From: Streptomyces durmitorensis
Lineage (GTDB): Bacteria; Actinomycetota; Actinomycetes; Streptomycetales; Streptomycetaceae
Direction: 5' to 3'
Length of the DNA: 64,000 bases
Assembly (NCBI RefSeq): GCF_023498005.1
Contig: NZ_CP097289.1
Coordinates: 9,651,410-9,715,409, forward strand
A program made the translations under genes and the position numbers. Below are positions 8,769 to 17,727 of the stretch, piece after piece. Numbering within the stretch: the stretch's first letter is position 1; every line of letters begins with the position of its first letter. Below the pieces are notes generated by a model. The model was not told the origin of the DNA. It did no database searches and worked only from the letters and a program-made list of their open reading frames with translations.

Positions 8769-9860
8769 TCGCCATGCCGGTGTCCCTCCTGGTGGTTCGG
8801 TGCTGCCCGTGCTCGAGCCAGGTGAGAGCCTCCGGTGCGCCGGTGACACGGACTTGCAGGCCGTCAAATCCGCCCAGCCGGCGCGCAGGCTGCCGTCGAT
8901 GAGGCGGGGCGGCGCCAGCGGCGAGCCGACGCCGTCATCGAGACCGGTGTCGACCTGGCCCAGCTTGTCGGCATGTCGCCGACCGGGTGAGGACGCCGTA
9001 TGCCAATGCCCTCCGCGCAACCGGGTGTCGAGCTGCTCTGCGAGCGCGAGCAAGGAGCGCCGGTGCTGGTCGGCATCGAGCTCGTCGCGGTCGAGGCGAT
9101 GCTCGCAGCCAGGAGCGCGGGTGGAGGTCTGGGGGACAAGGGACCGGCGGTCGGGCGCGGGACAGGCTCGCGTCCAGGCCCGGCACTCCGGCCTTCGGAC
9201 AAGGTGCGGCTCCGCCTGTCTCCGGCGTCACCGCCTTCCAGGCCCTCAGCGGCAGGGCGCGCCCGAAGCCAGGGTCGCGGGTGCAGGGGAGATGCAGAGC
9301 AGGTGGGGGCCCCGCTACGGCGGCAGGGCAGGCGAACGGCCGGTGCCGGCAGGTCACGCCGGGCAGAGGGATGGCCCACAGACCAAAAGATGAACCTGGC
9401 CGCCCCCTTCTGTGGACAGGCTCCTCCCCTCCATCCCCGCCCGGGGCTGGAGTGGCCCCGGGTGCTCGCGGAAGGTCTGGTCTGTTGCCGGGAGGGCGGA
9501 AGGCGTGAGCTTTTAGGAACGAGTCGTTGGGGCCCTGGGCAGGGAACGGGCCGACCGTGTTCAGGCGGCAGCCCGGCAGTTGATGACGCTGGCCGACGAT
9601 GATGCCCAAAGCACGCAGTCCGTGGTTCACATCAATGTGCCGTTGCCCGTTGCCCGTTGCCCGCTGCACGCACGCAACGCCCACGACGCGACAACCGAGT
9701 TCGCCAACCTGCTCAACGCGGCCGCACTGGAGGAGACCTGGACGTTCGTCACCGTCTCCTATCCCGACGGCAAGTGGTCGGGCAAGGCGAGCCCGTTCAT
9801 CAGGGCGATTCATTCCGAAGGGTGGAATATTCATCCTCGCTGCGCGGCAACTTCCGAATC
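8769..9860. other. Gene-poor degenerate stretch
   Basis: About 1.1 kb with no frame I can support. Open frames exist on both strands, but none has a recognisable motif, ribosome-binding site or consistent codon bias. A short plus-strand run near 8893-8990 (ADAVIETGVDLAQLVGMSPTG and a stop) could be the end of a lost gene. Confidence 0.5.
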
Positions 9861-9974
9861 ATGAAGATGATCAAGGCTGCATCGGCGGCCATCGCAGTAG
9901 CCGCCCTCTTCGCCTTGCCAGCTTCCCCTGCCTCGGCAGGCCTCTACTGGAAGCTCTCGGCCTGGGCGGTATGA
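9861..9974 (+). pseudogene. Orphan signal-peptide stub
   Basis: A 37-codon frame, MKMIKAASAAIAVAALFALP then ASPASAGLYWKLSAWAV. It has a lysine-rich N-region, a hydrophobic core and an ASA-G cleavage site, so it is a complete Sec signal peptide. Only about 10 residues of mature chain remain before TGA at 9972. It directly abuts an antisense fragment of another secreted protein, so the mature part was probably lost at a rearrangement junction. It could instead be a real tiny secreted peptide. Confidence 0.5.
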
Positions 9975-10190
9975 GTTCCCTTTCCGAGGTTGTCCGGGGC
10001 CTCGCCGGTCACCGGGTTGGGGAACACGACAACGGCGCCGTCATCGTAGGCAACGGCGCAGTCAGGGACTTGCGTTCCGCCGTACTCGGCTATCTGCTCA
10101 TCGATCGACCTCTGTAGGCGCTCGCTGGCCGCGTCGGCTTGGGCGGAGGAGGTGGTCAGGGCACTGAGGGCGAGTACGGCAGCTGCCGTA
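9944..10190 (-). pseudogene. Secreted inhibitor-like protein, N-terminal fragment
   Basis: The minus strand encodes a signal-peptide core (STAAAVLALSALTTSSAQAD), then ERLQRSIDEQIAEYGGTQV and VAYDDGAVVVFPNP. The DEQIxxxGGTQV/VAYxxGxVVxxFP arrangement is that of Streptomyces secreted proteins related to peptidase inhibitor family I36. The start codon is lost at the junction near 10190 and the cysteine-rich C-terminal domain is absent. It overlaps the end of the signal-peptide stub on the other strand. Confidence 0.5.
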
Positions 10191-10375
10191 CTCGGAGACA
10201 GCGACGAACTGGCCGGGATCACCAACGGCCACGACATCGGTGCGGCGCCCGGCGGACGGCTGGCAACCTCCGTCATCACCGAGACGGGAAACCTCAAGGT
10301 CATTCTCTGGCAGGTGACCGGTTCCGGAACGGTGACCCGGTGGGGAGACAGCGACGACCTCGCGGGGGCGCCCCG
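10191..10375 (+). pseudogene. Fragment of a repeat-containing secreted protein
   Basis: The plus strand encodes ITNGHDIGAAPGGRLATSVI, TETGNLKVILWQV and VTRWGDSDDLAGAP. The alternation of a VxTxV strand, a GNLxxIxW strand and a TRxGDS turn resembles one blade of a beta-propeller-like repeat seen in Streptomyces exported proteins. Both flanks are other gene scraps, so this is a single orphan repeat unit. Confidence 0.4.
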
Positions 10376-11284
10376 GTCAGGTCGGTGCCCGTCAGAACCG
10401 CGCCGCGCAGATCAGCCAGCTCGAATCGCGCGGCACCGATGACGGCCGCTGTCAGGTCGGCATTGCTCAAGTCCGCCGCGCGCAGGTCGGCGTCGTCGAG
10501 CCGGGCGTGGCACAGCAAGACGGACCGCATCGAGGCCTGTCGCAGGTCGGTTCCCAGTTGCTCTGACCAGCCACGTTCCGGACAGGTCGACTCGTTGCAG
10601 CCGGGCCCCCTGGAGATGCACGTTTGTCAGATCGGCGTAGTGCAGGTCCGCGTCGACGAGATCCGCGTGGTCCAGCATCGAGCGTCGGAGGTCCACCCGC
10701 TGGAGACGAAGTGTCAGCCCCTCGGGGCGTGGAGCACGGCCGAGCACGGTGACCGCCGCGTGCACATCCGGGGAGCGTAGGACCAGCAAGGTGTCACCCG
10801 CGTGCGCCAGGGCCACTTCACCGCTTCTCGCTATCTCGCCAGGGGTGGGGCGGGCTTCGAGTGGTGTGGCGAGTGCGATGCGTCGTGCGAACAGTCAGAG
10901 CACCTCGGCGACGGTCCCGCGATCGTCCCGTGAGTCGACAGCGACCCTCTCCAGAGCGAAGACCGCTCCGATGCGCACCTCCACGCTAGGGTTGCCCAAC
11001 TGCTCCACCGCCGCGGTAAACCGCTCGCTGAGCTGTCCGTACCGCGTCACCTGCAATTGCCGCCAAGTGAAGAAGGCTCCAACAAGCAATGCCACCCCGG
11101 CCAGCCCCTGCAGCAGCGTGGTCCGAATGTCGTTGATTGCCTTCGCGCGGTCCGGAACGCGGGCGCCGGCAGTTTCCCAGGCCAGGAGATGGCGCGGCGC
11201 CACGACGACGATCAGCGCGACGAGCAACACGCTCACGACTGCCGCACCGAGGCCAAGCACCCACGCCCGGCCGGGCTTTCGCAC
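10376..11284 (-). pseudogene. Membrane pentapeptide-repeat protein, frameshifted
   Basis: The N-terminal part (11284 down to 10895) has two membrane segments (about VLGLGAAVVSVLLVALIVVV and LLQGLAGVALLVGAFFTW), then SERFTAAVEQLGNPSVEVRI and GAVFALERVAVDSR. This is the standard start of actinobacterial membrane pentapeptide-repeat proteins. The frame stops at 10895. Repeat units then follow in other frames: LDHADLVDADLHYADLTNVH near 10650, and ARLDDADLRAADLSNADLTA near 10490. At least two frameshifts and an internal deletion make it a pseudogene. Confidence 0.75.
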
Positions 11285-11709
11285 CCCCGAGCCCGCGCCG
11301 CAGGCGGCGACACGTCCCGCACGAGGTGCCCTGGCAACGCTGCGGGCCTTCTCCTTCTACGCGCCAACCCAGAAGGCTGCGTCCCCGCGCCCGAACCCAA
11401 ACGCGGGGCGCGGAAACCGCGCCGCTGACTTCAACTTCGTTCGCAAGGCAGGCCGGTGGGCTGAGAGTGACGTCACGAACCACCGCACCGGGTACTGCCC
11501 AGACGTCACCTCCTGGCCGACCGTCGCTCGCGCCCTGGAAGATTTGGGGCTCGGTCGGCTGGCGGCGGCAGCCGAATCCGGACGTTGTCACGGCTGCGGA
11601 ACAGCACCGCACGCCTCACGGTTCACCCCGGATTCCCGGCTAGCGTTCCCGTCGCCAGCTCTGGAGACCCGGCGGCCGTCAACGGCCGCGGGACATGGAA
11701 GGGAACCTC
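11285..11709. other. Intergenic stretch
   Basis: About 420 bp upstream of the secreted protein at 11710. A plus-strand frame near 11430-11590 is open but shows no family I know. No convincing promoter or RNA gene is visible. Confidence 0.4.
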
Positions 11710-12180
11710 ATGAGGCTCAAGCAACTCGGCCGGATCGGTACGGCTGGTGGGCTCACCGTCGCAGCGGTGGGCGCATCGATCGTCTTCACACCGTCCATGG
11801 CGTCCGCGGACAGCACCTGGGAGTGCTACGGCAAGCAGGTCAAGCGCTGTGCGACCGTATGGTGGGACGACGAGGCCGACACATACCGGGCACGGGCGAA
11901 GATCACCGACACCGCCGGCGGTGGCAACTACACGGTCGCGGTCAACGACGTGAAGCTCCTGCGCTTCAACGGCACCAGGACGCTCACGGTGAAGTCCGCC
12001 AAGGACAACGACGGCTGGCACCGAACCCAAGACCTGGCAGGCACCTCGTCGGTCAATCCGTGCAGGTGGCCGACGAACAGTTTCCAGGTACAGGCGAAGT
12101 TCACCTGGAAGAAGCAGGGCGGGACCGCGAGCACCAAGACCTGGCGCCCCGACATGGGCTGGGGCCACGCCTGCAACTGA
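11710..12180 (+). CDS. Secreted hypothetical protein
   Basis: A 156-residue exported protein. The N-terminus MRLKQLGRIGTAGGLTVAAV carries basic residues and a hydrophobic core ending with an ASA-D cleavage site near residue 35. The mature domain has four cysteines (near positions 40, 48, 118 and the penultimate residue), is rich in aromatic residues and is probably a small disulphide-stabilised beta fold. ATG at 11710 has GGAAGGG about 8 bases upstream. I do not recognise the family. It is a single transcription unit between two regions of broken genes. Confidence 0.75.
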   Translation: MRLKQLGRIGTAGGLTVAAVGASIVFTPSMASADSTWECYGKQVKRCATVWWDDEADTYRARAKITDTAGGGNYTVAVNDVKLLRFNGTRTLTVKSAKDNDGWHRTQDLAGTSSVNPCRWPTNSFQVQAKFTWKKQGGTASTKTWRPDMGWGHACN

Positions 12181-12339
12181 CGATGTCCGCTCCGGTTCCC
12201 TGCCCGAAGCGAACCATCGCGCTCTCGCTCCGGCCAGGGGCACCTGCCCGCCGCCCCTGGCCGGTCCCCGTACGCACGCATTGAGGACACGGTTATCGTC
12301 TCCTGACCCCTCGCGCTGCGATGTACCCGCCCCTCGCGC

Positions 12340-13162
12340 TCAGCGGGGAGAGCCAACGACATGCTGCGCGTCCATTTCAGCCACGCCGATGTCAAGACGC
12401 TCGATCTGTACTTGTTCGAGCGGTTCGGGGACGACGTGGAGAGGTGCGGCTTCGTTCCAGAGCAGGGCGCGGTCGAGGAGTTCACGGCGCAGGCTGCGAA
12501 CCCAGCGTTCCATGATTGAGTTCATGCGTGGCGTGCGGAGGGCGGTGAGCACGGTACGGATCCCGGCCTGAGAGAGGATCTCGTCGATGACGGCGGGGTA
12601 TGTCGCGTCGCGGTCGCGGATCATGAACTTGATGGCGGCGAGGATGTACTGACGTTGCCCGGTGAGGGTGACGGTCTCGATGAAGTCCATCGCGAGGATC
12701 GCCTCGGCCTGGGACTGCAGGAAGGTGGCCCAGGTGACGTTCGAGCGTCGGGTTGCAGGGTCGATGCCTTCGGCCTTGAGGATTTCCCAGACGGTGGAGG
12801 GCGCCAGCTTGATGCCGAGGAGCGCGAGTTCGCCGTGGATGCGCCGGTATCCCCAGCCTGGGTTTTCCGAGGCGAGGCGGAGTGTGAGGCGGCGGACGGA
12901 GGCGATTGTGCGGGGGCGGCCGGGACGCGGGTTGCGGCTGAGGCGGATGTGACGGTTATTCATGAAGTCGCGCTGCCAGGAAGGCGCGGTCGGCCGCCTG
13001 CAATCCGGGGCGCTGATTGCCGAGCCGACGTTGCAGGACGGCGAGCTGGTGACGCAGCGCGAGGATCTCGACGTCCTTGTCGTGGTCGTTCATCGGGATC
13101 AGCCGCAGGGCGGTGAAGGCGTGAGTGACGGCGATGCAGGCCAGTCGGAGGAGCATGGGCAT
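12340..13162 (-). pseudogene. DDE integrase-core transposase, frameshifted and internally deleted
   Basis: The N-terminal block (13162-12956) encodes DVEILALRHQLAVLQRRLGN and ADRAFLAARLHE, the start of a common Streptomyces integrase-core transposase. After a frame break, 12963-12340 continues with NPGWGYRRIHGELALLGIKL and LAPSTVWEILKAEGIDPA. The first catalytic Asp (AILAMDF), second Asp (RDRDATY) and Glu (RMNSIMERW) are all present. The roughly 60 residues normally lying between the first two are deleted, and the C-terminus ends in foreign sequence. Inactive. Confidence 0.75.
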
Positions 13163-13417
13163 TGATCATTGCCGACCGCTGTCGTTGGCGCGATAGCGGT
13201 GCTGAACTGCACCGACGTAATATTCGGCACCCACAACCCTCATCCAGCAGCCGGGCGGCTTCGGACAGCTTGCTGATCCACCGGTAGGGGTCCCGAGCAT
13301 GCCCGTTGACCATGCTGCCACCGGGAAACTCCAAGATCCCCGACAGAGTCGAGCTCAAGAAGTGGGAGCCGGCGCTGCCGGCCCCACTCTTGCGCGAAGC
13401 GACGTGTCGAGTAGAGA

Positions 13418-14791
13418 TCAGCCGCCGGACTGCACGGGCTCCAGCTTGATGCTGAAATGGCGAAGGATCGGCGACTGACCCACGATGCGGTAGCCGTGCA
13501 CCGATTCGGGGTTTTTGGCTATGTCGGCCAGGGTGGCGGCGACATGGTCGTAGTGGCTGCGGGTGTAGACCCGACGGGGGAGTGCCAGCCGCACGAGTTC
13601 ATAAGGTGCGGTCTTGATGGAGTTGCCTTGTTCGTCCTCTTCCCCGAGGTACAGGCTGCCCAGCTCCGCCGAGCGGATGCCTCCGCGTAGGTAGAGCTCA
13701 CAGACCAGTGCGGTGCCCGGGTACTGGTGCGGGGGGATGTGGGGCAACAGCCGCCCGGCGTTGACGTAGAGGGCGTGCAGGCCTGCCGGCTCCACGATGT
13801 CGACTCCGGCCTCGCGGATGCGCTCGGCGAGGTAGGCGGCAATGTCGGCGCGTTCGGCGAGGTAGGCCGGTTCGGTGACTTCCACAAGTCCGCGGGCCAT
13901 CATGTCGAGGTCACGGCCGGCCAGGCCGCCGTAGGTGGTGAAGCCCTCGGTGGCGATGAGCAGGCCCGCGCACTTCTCGGCGAGTTCAGGGTCCTTGAGA
14001 CCGATGAAGCCGCCGATGTGGACGATGCCGTCCTTCTTCGCGCTCATGACGCAGCCGTCCGCGAGGCGGAAGGCTTCTTCGGCGACCTGGCGGGGGGTGC
14101 GGTTGGCGTAGCCGGGCTCGCGCTGGGTCACCAGCCAGGCGTTCTCCGCGAAACGTGCGGCATCCAGGATCAGGGGGACGTCGTGGCGGCGGCACAGTTC
14201 GGCGGTCCGGTACAGGTTCTCCATGCTGACCGGCTGGCCACCGCCACCATTGTTGGTGATGGTCATCAGCACGGCCGCCACGGGCGCTTGATGCGCGTTC
14301 TCCAACGCCTGCTCAAGGGCGATCAGGTCGATGTTGCCCTTGAACGGGTAATCGCTGTCGAGGTCCTTCGCCTCGGCGCAGGGCAGGTCGTAGGCCTGGC
14401 AGCCGGTCAGTTCGACGTTGGCGCGGGTGGTGTCGAAGTGGGTGTTGGACAGCACGCTCGTGCCGGGCTTGAGCAGGGCGGCGAACAGGATGCGCTCGGC
14501 GGCGCGGCCCTGGTGTGTCGGCAGGATGTGGGGGTATCCGGTGAGTTCGGAGACGACCTCGTGCCACCGGTAGTAGCTGCGGCTGCCGGCGTAGGACTCG
14601 TCGCCGTGCATGCCCGCGGCGAGCTGGTCCGCGGAGATGGCACCGGTCCCCGAGTCGCTCAGCAGGTCGATGGTGACCTCGTCGGCACGCAGATCGAAGG
14701 GGTTGTAAGCGACCCGCTTCAGCGCGGCCTCGCGCTCCGCCCGGGTGGTGAACGCGATCGGCTCTACAACTTTGATGCGGTACGGCTCCAC
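13418..14791 (-). CDS. tnaA: Tryptophanase (tryptophan indole-lyase)
   Basis: A 457-residue PLP-dependent beta-eliminating lyase, close to the usual 460-470. It would convert L-tryptophan to indole, pyruvate and ammonia. The PLP lysine is K253 in SAKKDG (250-255), with D210-AARFAENAW as the cofactor-pyridine pocket and THQGRAAER (92-100) for phosphate. Two positions separate it from tyrosine phenol-lyase. Where that enzyme has the specificity Arg of VRSMERG, this has Leu (IRSAELG, 372-378). It also keeps the tryptophanase-type His in RHFSIKL (about 445). GTG start at 14791 with AAAGGAAG upstream; its first 28 bp overlap the end of the prenyltransferase gene, so the two are co-translated. Confidence 0.9.
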   Translation of the reverse strand: MEPYRIKVVEPIAFTTRAEREAALKRVAYNPFDLRADEVTIDLLSDSGTGAISADQLAAGMHGDESYAGSRSYYRWHEVVSELTGYPHILPTHQGRAAERILFAALLKPGTSVLSNTHFDTTRANVELTGCQAYDLPCAEAKDLDSDYPFKGNIDLIALEQALENAHQAPVAAVLMTITNNGGGGQPVSMENLYRTAELCRRHDVPLILDAARFAENAWLVTQREPGYANRTPRQVAEEAFRLADGCVMSAKKDGIVHIGGFIGLKDPELAEKCAGLLIATEGFTTYGGLAGRDLDMMARGLVEVTEPAYLAERADIAAYLAERIREAGVDIVEPAGLHALYVNAGRLLPHIPPHQYPGTALVCELYLRGGIRSAELGSLYLGEEDEQGNSIKTAPYELVRLALPRRVYTRSHYDHVAATLADIAKNPESVHGYRIVGQSPILRHFSIKLEPVQSGG

Positions 14792-16020
14792 GTGACTTCC
14801 TTTGGTGCGGTGTGCGGGATGGCATGATCGGCGGCCTTGCGACCGGAGTTCAGAGCGCTCTGGGTGCGTTGTGCAGCTAACAGGCCGACTTGCGCGTACT
14901 GCTCTGTCGGCGCCCTGGTCAGATAGGCCTCAGAGGACAGATAGGCCGTGATGCGGGGCTGCCGGTTTCGCTCGTACACGAGAGCGAGGTAGGCGATCAG
15001 CCCCACACCGTCGGTGAGCTGTCGCTGTGTGAGAGCGCGCAGGCTCCGGCGCAGGACCGTGGGGTCCATGCCGAACCGGGTGAGCAGGGTGGTTGCCCGG
15101 TCGAGGGCCTCCTCGTCGTCGCGCACGTAGTCACGGACGGGGATGTGGAGCGTGAAGCCGCTGGGGTCGCTGTCGCTTTCGGTGAAGGAATGGCAGGTGA
15201 GCGCGGACCGCCGCAGCAGGCGCGGCGTACTGTCCCCGTGCTGCCCGGATGGCGGGAGGGGTCCGGCGGCCGCGTGGAAGAAGCGGCGGATGTCTGCCGC
15301 TGCGGCCCCGGAGGCATGGCCGAGCGCGCAGGCGTCGTCGGCCGACATACGCGGGTGCTTCACGTAGACCTTGACGCGAGGTGACTCCCAGGAGCCCAGG
15401 TCCAGTGCGAGGAACGGATAGCCCGCCGCGGGGGGAAGCTGCGCGAAGGCCTTGTCGTAGCCAAGTCGGCGTAACGCCTCTTGCACGGTGTGTGCAGCGT
15501 GCTCGGGTCCGGCGGCGGAGGGGTTCAGATAGACCTTGACGCCGGGGACCCCTCCCGCGCGCAGATCGAGCGCGTACCACAGGGACAGCGGCCCCTCGGC
15601 CGTGGCGGGGAGGAACAAGTCGTGCAGGGCGTCGAGTTGATGGGTGGAAAAGTTCCAGCGGGCGGCCATCGCGTGGATGGCCTCGAGTCCGGCGCGGCCG
15701 CTGTCGCCCATGTCCTCGTGGGTCCATCCGGGCTCCACGAGCACCCGCAGTGCCGGGGCGGCGTCCGACGTGCAGGCCAGGGAGAACTCGACGGGGGTGT
15801 GGTCGTCGGAGAGGAAGCTGGGCGACGCCGGGGGCAGAGACAACGGTCGCCGGGCGGAGTCCGCGAGGGAGTCGAGCAGGACCTGCCCGTACAGCGCGGT
15901 GTCCGCCTCGCTCAGGCCCACCGCGGCGCCGAGGCGCTGTAGTTGACCCAGCACGTGATCGCCGAGCGTGGCCTTACCGGGTTCGTCTGCCGGTATGCCC
16001 GCCTCCGGCAGGGACGTCAT
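14764..16020 (-). CDS. DMATS-type aromatic (indole/tryptophan) prenyltransferase
   Basis: A 418-residue ABBA-fold prenyltransferase of the bacterial DMATS group. Members transfer dimethylallyl diphosphate to the indole ring of tryptophan or a relative, without a DDxxD motif, in the cytoplasm. It is recognised from family features: FSTHQLDALHDLFLPA, LWYALDLRAGGVPGVKVYLN, PRVKVYVKHPRMSADDAC and the late RQPRITAYLSSEAYL. These alternating RxKxYxxP-type strands line the diphosphate site. ATG at 16018-16020 overlaps the stop of a small upstream gene (ATGA), and the 3' end overlaps the tryptophanase start. Pairing of DMATS with tryptophanase matches published actinomycete prenyl-indole clusters. 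Prenylation position (C5, C6 or C7) cannot be told. Confidence 0.88.
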   Translation of the reverse strand: MTSLPEAGIPADEPGKATLGDHVLGQLQRLGAAVGLSEADTALYGQVLLDSLADSARRPLSLPPASPSFLSDDHTPVEFSLACTSDAAPALRVLVEPGWTHEDMGDSGRAGLEAIHAMAARWNFSTHQLDALHDLFLPATAEGPLSLWYALDLRAGGVPGVKVYLNPSAAGPEHAAHTVQEALRRLGYDKAFAQLPPAAGYPFLALDLGSWESPRVKVYVKHPRMSADDACALGHASGAAAADIRRFFHAAAGPLPPSGQHGDSTPRLLRRSALTCHSFTESDSDPSGFTLHIPVRDYVRDDEEALDRATTLLTRFGMDPTVLRRSLRALTQRQLTDGVGLIAYLALVYERNRQPRITAYLSSEAYLTRAPTEQYAQVGLLAAQRTQSALNSGRKAADHAIPHTAPKEVTWSRTASKL

Positions 16021-16250
16021 CGCGTTCCTCGCACGGCACGGCGCAAGAAGCTTCTGTATGGCGCGGAGGTACGGGGACGTGCTGCGCCAACGAGGCGGGA
16101 GACGAGGGCCGATCCGTCGTAAGCCACGGCTATTCGGCCCTGCGCCTTTTCGGGGTCGTCGCACCCGCACGAGTTGCTGCTGCTGGATGTGGTGCGCCGT
16201 TGGCCCGGCCGGTTGCCTGCGGAACGGGGCGCGGAGGTTGCGAGGTTCAC
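16017..16250 (-). CDS. Small hypothetical protein coupled to the prenyltransferase
   Basis: A 77-codon frame starting GTG at 16250, preceded by a strong ribosome-binding site (AAGGAGAGG, 5 bases upstream). It ends at TGA 16017-16019, which overlaps the DMATS start codon as ATGA. It reads MNLATSAPRSAGNRPGQRRT, then a Ser/Cys patch TTSSSSNSCGCDDPEKAQG and a basic tail ending RSFLRRAVRGTR. It has no membrane segment and no recognised domain. Third-position GC looks lower (roughly 70 percent) than in the neighbouring genes, which argues for caution. It may be a translational lead-in for the prenyltransferase, a leader peptide or a genuine small protein. Confidence 0.5.
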   Translation of the reverse strand: MNLATSAPRSAGNRPGQRRTTSSSSNSCGCDDPEKAQGRIAVAYDGSALVSRLVGAARPRTSAPYRSFLRRAVRGTR

Positions 16251-16368
16251 TGCCTCTCCTTCATCTCGTGTCACTCCAGACACTCCGCGCTGTCCTACCC
16301 CAGCAGTTGATCTTTCATGCAGGCTACAACAACTGCCCGTGTCGCCTACATCACAGGGGGTGCACCGG

Positions 16369-17727
16369 CTACTGGCCCGTCAGCCACCTCACGAAGCTGC
16401 TCCAGCGCGCCGGCTTGCCGGTGGCCTGCGGCTCCGCAGGCGTGGGCGTGGGTGTGGGCGCTAGGGGAGGGTGCGCCTGGTGGCGAGGGGACGCGGCCGT
16501 CGGCTCGGGCGCGGCCGCGGGGCGCGGGGTGACCGCACCGAAGCGGACGGGCAGGCTGGCCAGAGCTCGGTTGAAGGGGCCGGGCCGCCAGGCGAGGCTG
16601 TCCGCGGGGACCGCGAGTTCAACGTCCGGCAGCGCGTTGAACAGAGCCTCCAGGCCGGTCAGGGCGATGAGCCTGGCCGGTTCCTTGGACGGGCAGGCGT
16701 GCGGGCCTGCGCTCCAGGCCAGGTGACCGCGGGTGTCGGCCCCCTGGTCCGCGAGCGCCGTATTGGCGGCACCGAAGGACACCAGGACCAGCTCACCGGC
16801 GCGGACCTTGTCGCCGGCCACGTCTGTGTCGGAGACCGGGTAGTGCGGCGCGTAGTTGGACATGGGCGCGTTACGCCACAGGGTGTCATCGAGGGCCTTG
16901 TCGAACTGCCCGTTGCGCGCGTACTCCTCAACGGTCAGCATCGTGTAGAAGGCGTTGCCGATGAGGTTGCCTTCCGGCTCGCCGCCCGCGCCGAGGAGCA
17001 GCACCAGCGTGTGCGCCAGTTCCTCGTCGGTCAGCTGTGCCGGGTGCTGCATCAGGTAGGACGTGATGTCCTCCCCGGGATGGACGCGCTTGAGTGCCAC
17101 CAGCTCGCCGACCGCCTGGAGCAGGACCTGGCTGGCCTGCTCGGCATTGACGCCGTCGAACATGCCGGAGATGCCGAACAGGACCCGGTCGCCGATCTCC
17201 GCCGGGCAGCCGAAGAGTTCGTTGAAGACGTACAGGGGGAGCTGTTGCGCGTAGTCCCTGAGCAGGTCGGCACTGCCGCGAGCGCTGAACTGGTTGATGA
17301 GGAACTGGGCGGCCTGGTTGACGATGCGGCTCAGCCGGCTGTTGCTGACGCGGGCGAAGCTCTCGGTGATGGCCTGCCGCAGTCGCACGTGCTCGGCGCC
17401 GTCGGTGAACATGCAGTTCGGCCGGTAGGCCAGCAACGGCAGGACCGGGCTGTCGGGGCGGATGAGGCCCTCGTTGAGCGCACGCCAGCGGCGCGCGTCC
17501 TTGCGGAAGGTAGTGGGATCCTGCAGCAGCTCAAGAGCCGCGTTGTAGTCGGTCACCAGGGTCGCCTCCACGCCGGGCGCGATGGTGACCGGCGCCGTGG
17601 GGCCGAGCTGGTGCATGTAACGGTAGTACGCGTGCGGGTTGGCGGCGAACTCCGGGGTGTCAAGGGATATGCGCTGCCCGCTGCCGTGTGCGGGGCAGCC
17701 GGGCGGAGGTACGGGAGGGGTTGTCAT
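16369..17727 (-). CDS. cvnE: Cytochrome P450, CYP157-like (CvnE of a conservon)
   Basis: A 452-residue P450 in the terminal slot of a conservon. The haem loop HLAWSAGPHACPSKEPARL holds the cysteine ligand, and the I-helix is LLLGAGGEPEGN. The usually invariant K-helix ExxR is replaced by DDTLWRN. Loss of ExxR is the signature I recall for the CYP157 family that accompanies conservons, so the replacement supports that identity rather than decay. A Pro-rich tail of about 50 residues follows the P450 fold. The start overlaps the CvnD stop (ATGA at 17724-17727). It may be tethered to the CvnD signalling complex. Substrate unknown. Confidence 0.88.
   Translation of the reverse strand: MTTPPVPPPGCPAHGSGQRISLDTPEFAANPHAYYRYMHQLGPTAPVTIAPGVEATLVTDYNAALELLQDPTTFRKDARRWRALNEGLIRPDSPVLPLLAYRPNCMFTDGAEHVRLRQAITESFARVSNSRLSRIVNQAAQFLINQFSARGSADLLRDYAQQLPLYVFNELFGCPAEIGDRVLFGISGMFDGVNAEQASQVLLQAVGELVALKRVHPGEDITSYLMQHPAQLTDEELAHTLVLLLGAGGEPEGNLIGNAFYTMLTVEEYARNGQFDKALDDTLWRNAPMSNYAPHYPVSDTDVAGDKVRAGELVLVSFGAANTALADQGADTRGHLAWSAGPHACPSKEPARLIALTGLEALFNALPDVELAVPADSLAWRPGPFNRALASLPVRFGAVTPRPAAAPEPTAASPRHQAHPPLAPTPTPTPAEPQATGKPARWSSFVRWLTGQ

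Noticed and set aside
8769..9860. Several open frames over 100 codons on both strands
   Set aside because: None had a ribosome-binding site, family motif or consistent codon usage.
13727..14827. Plus-strand long frame opposite the tryptophanase
   Set aside because: Antisense shadow; the tryptophanase on the minus strand has complete family motifs.
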